A DNA stretch of 64,000 bases from Pseudomonas sp. PB101 (GTDB lineage Bacteria; Pseudomonadota; Gammaproteobacteria; Pseudomonadales; Pseudomonadaceae). Location: NCBI RefSeq assembly GCF_009764265.1, contig NZ_RWIR01000052.1:124001-188000 (forward strand), in the 5' to 3' direction. Below the pieces are notes generated by a model. It did not search any database. It saw nothing but the letters and a program-made list of their open reading frames with translations, and was not told where the DNA came from. Below are positions 62,276-64,000 of the stretch, piece by piece (position 1 is the first letter of the stretch; every line of letters begins with the position of its first letter). Made by a program: the position numbers and the translations under genes.

Positions 62276-64000
62276 TTAGCGCTTCGGTTCGAGATTCAGA
62301 AACAGAGCCGAATCGTTGATGCGCCGCAGCACATAGTCGATCGGCGCCAGGGTAGTCAGTGCCTGGCGACGTTCGGCAGTGAAAGTCTGCAGATGAGAGT
62401 CAGCGATTTTCAGGTGCGCAGCGGTGAACCGCTCCGGCGCGGCGTCCAGCGAATCGTAGTGAAAGTGCGCCAGCCACAGCGGCTGATCTTTGTTGCCAAT
62501 GTCGAGAATCCGGTACTCCTGAAAATAATCCCGGCGCTGTTTGGTCCTGATCCGACCTTGTTCGTTCCTGTCGATCCGGACCTGGCCGTTGTCCAGTAAC
62601 CATTGCAAATAGGCTTGTCGGGGCTGGCGCTCCTTGAGCAGACTGGCTCTGGTCGTGACACCTTGGGCGCGTAACCGGGTGGCGGCCTCGTTGAGTTCCA
62701 AACTCAGGGTAGCCACTGGAAGCCGCGTCCCACTGCGCGCCGTGGCCTGATCGACATTGATCGCTACTTGTTCGAGCCGACGGGCTTGTAGATCGAACAA
62801 ATCTTGCATGTCAGCAGGGATGCGATTGGGTTTGAAGGCGTCTTTGCGCGTACGCGTAATGAAGCCTTCGACGTCTTCATTCAATGTCAAGGCATTGGCA
62901 ATCGTGTCGATGTCGTCCAGCGTTTGCACGGGGGCGGTGTGCGGCGCGGCAGGGCGCATTTGGTCGAGAGCCGGCTCCTCGGAGGTCGACGCCTTGGCAG
63001 GCACCGGATCTCGAGGGCGACTCTTGGTGACTTTACCTGTTGGGCGTGAAGGGCCGGCAACCGCGGGTTTTGGCGTCTCAGGCAGGGCGATGCTCGCGTT
63101 CTCGGGCAACAGCAGACTCAGTTGTTCCTGAGCCAATTGCCGGAACTCACCGATCAAGTTGCGCACCCGCTGGAGTTCTGCTGGCTCTACGTCGCCTGGA
63201 TATTCGCCGGGAAGATCTTCGAGGCGCTGATCGGTGTCGGCATAGACATCGATCAGCCTGCTCAGGTTTTCGATGCGCAGTGCGACAGCTTCATTGCTGT
63301 TCGGGGTTCTGATCATGGCGGCTTGACGTTGGGTGGCGGTCGCAGCCTCGATGATCAACGTACCCACTGTGTCACGCGCGGCATTGGCGCGTGCGGTGTC
63401 GGTGCCACGCAGGCACATTTCATGGGACATGCCTATCTCGTTGGATTTCAAGTCCCACTCGGTGAAGGGGGGAAGCTTTTGACGCAGGATTTCTGCGCTG
63501 GTCATGCCGGCGCTTCCAAGGGCCTCAAGCCGTTTGAGGGATGTCTGGGACAGTTCCAGGCGAGCGACCATGTCCTGGCTCAACGCCAATACCTCTCTGA
63601 CACCCTGTATGTGCGTCTGCAGTGCGGCGTTTGATTCAATGACGGTATTACCGCCGAGTTGCCGAGTGAGCTTTGCGTAGGTGTTGCGCTTGACCAAGAA
63701 CCATAGAACGAGATTTCTCAGCATCTGCGTGGTCATTGCCCGCAGATCATCGAAATAGCCTGCGCTTCCGCCCTTGAGACGCCATTGCTGCAGATTGTTC
63801 AACGCCTGGTCGTACTCAGCGATCAGCGTTTCCACCTGGGTGAGGTAACGCTGAGTCGCTTGTTCGATTGCCGGCCCGGTGGCGCCCTTCATGGCTTCAT
63901 GGGCCTCCTTCAGCTTGGCTGCACCGGCCGCTTCCTGACGTTTGAAGTTTTGAAGAACCGTGGCCAGCTGTTTTTGCTGCTGCTTCTTTTCCTTGCGCTG
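62276..64000 (-). CDS. C-terminal part of a large uncharacterised protein (5' end outside window)
   Basis: At least 574 residues; the frame stays open to the right window edge (63893-64000 encodes a charged helical stretch rich in Gln and Lys, KEKKQQQKQLATV), so the start lies beyond it. The visible part has a helical, probably coiled-coil N-terminal region, a hydrophobic stretch (MLRNLVLWFLVKRN), a Pro/Ala/Ser-rich linker (~residues 310-355 of the visible part, PAVAGPSRPTGKVTKSRP) and a C-terminal domain. The look, including the C-terminus, recalls the giant toxin-type (DUF6543) proteins of Pseudomonas, but I cannot confirm the family. Confidence 0.6.
   Translation of the reverse strand, partial: QRKEKKQQQKQLATVLQNFKRQEAAGAAKLKEAHEAMKGATGPAIEQATQRYLTQVETLIAEYDQALNNLQQWRLKGGSAGYFDDLRAMTTQMLRNLVLWFLVKRNTYAKLTRQLGGNTVIESNAALQTHIQGVREVLALSQDMVARLELSQTSLKRLEALGSAGMTSAEILRQKLPPFTEWDLKSNEIGMSHEMCLRGTDTARANAARDTVGTLIIEAATATQRQAAMIRTPNSNEAVALRIENLSRLIDVYADTDQRLEDLPGEYPGDVEPAELQRVRNLIGEFRQLAQEQLSLLLPENASIALPETPKPAVAGPSRPTGKVTKSRPRDPVPAKASTSEEPALDQMRPAAPHTAPVQTLDDIDTIANALTLNEDVEGFITRTRKDAFKPNRIPADMQDLFDLQARRLEQVAINVDQATARSGTRLPVATLSLELNEAATRLRAQGVTTRASLLKERQPRQAYLQWLLDNGQVRIDRNEQGRIRTKQRRDYFQEYRILDIGNKDQPLWLAHFHYDSLDAAPERFTAAHLKIADSHLQTFTAERRQALTTLAPIDYVLRRINDSALFLNLEPKR

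Overview
The window reads as chromosomal DNA of a Pseudomonas of the fluorescens group. The GC content is high. The gene order atpAGDC-glmU-glmR-glmS, then a zinc-starvation cluster, pdxY, uvrD, an EAL protein, an RpiR-type regulator and pycR-pycA-pycB follows, with gaps, the order I remember from P. aeruginosa PAO1 running away from oriC. Pseudomonas-type REP/REPIN hairpins (GAGCGGGCTTGCCCGC and GAGCGAGCTTGCTCGC families) lie between many genes. Two 14-bp parS sites and a cluster of DnaA-box-like sequences also fit an origin-proximal location. oriC itself is not in the window and should lie to the left. I see no rRNA, tRNA, CRISPR array, insertion sequence or prophage.

Layout. 0-4.2 kb: end of the F1Fo ATP synthase operon (atpA partial, atpG, atpD, atpC, terminator). 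4.2-8.5 kb: UDP-GlcNAc supply (glmU, DeoR-type glmR, glmS) with an apparently empty attTn7. 8.5-13.3 kb: minus-strand operon of an AI-2E/PerM-type membrane protein and a tripartite pump (NodT outer membrane factor, HlyD adaptor, DUF2955 inner membrane protein). 13.3-17.5 kb: LysR regulator, glutathione transferase and a three-domain flavo-iron-sulfur protein. 17.6-22.2 kb: a lipoprotein and TPR-like envelope protein pair, a LysE exporter and an Lrp/AsnC regulator. 22.3-23.7 kb: lipoamide dehydrogenase. 23.9-29.8 kb: a tightly overlapping operon of three SPFH (HflK/HflC-like) proteins and a P1B-type metal ATPase matching HmtA, preceded by a Zur-box-like palindrome. 30-32.7 kb: cyclopropane fatty acid synthase and cardiolipin synthase.

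33.4-41.1 kb is a zinc-starvation island. It holds a threonyl-tRNA synthetase paralogue without its catalytic core, a gamma-carbonic anhydrase, a zinc ABC importer, the zinc-independent GTP cyclohydrolase FolE2 and two COG0523 metallochaperone GTPases. Two near-perfect Zur boxes lie between the divergent folE2 and zigA, and a weaker one lies before the ThrRS-like gene. With the HmtA operon, the window carries two zinc-acquisition loci that probably share Zur control.

41-49.5 kb holds ordinary genes (DUF3301, pdxY, thioesterase, Kef-type antiporter, SMI1/KNR4, Tim44-domain, EamA, uvrD). 49.8-58.5 kb holds a PAS-GGDEF-EAL protein, an RpiR regulator with a likely auto-operator, a PA3496-like small protein and the pyruvate carboxylase locus (pycR divergent from pycA-pycB). 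58.5-64 kb holds a tandemly duplicated REP region, two GNAT acetyltransferases, a PaiB-like flavoprotein, a MocR regulator whose linker DNA is a 12-bp repeat array resembling DnaA boxes, and the C-terminal part of a large unidentified protein cut by the window edge.

Most notable: the SPFH-HmtA operon with its His-rich subunit and Zur-like box, the core-less ThrRS paralogue, the two intragenic parS sites and the DnaA-box-like array.
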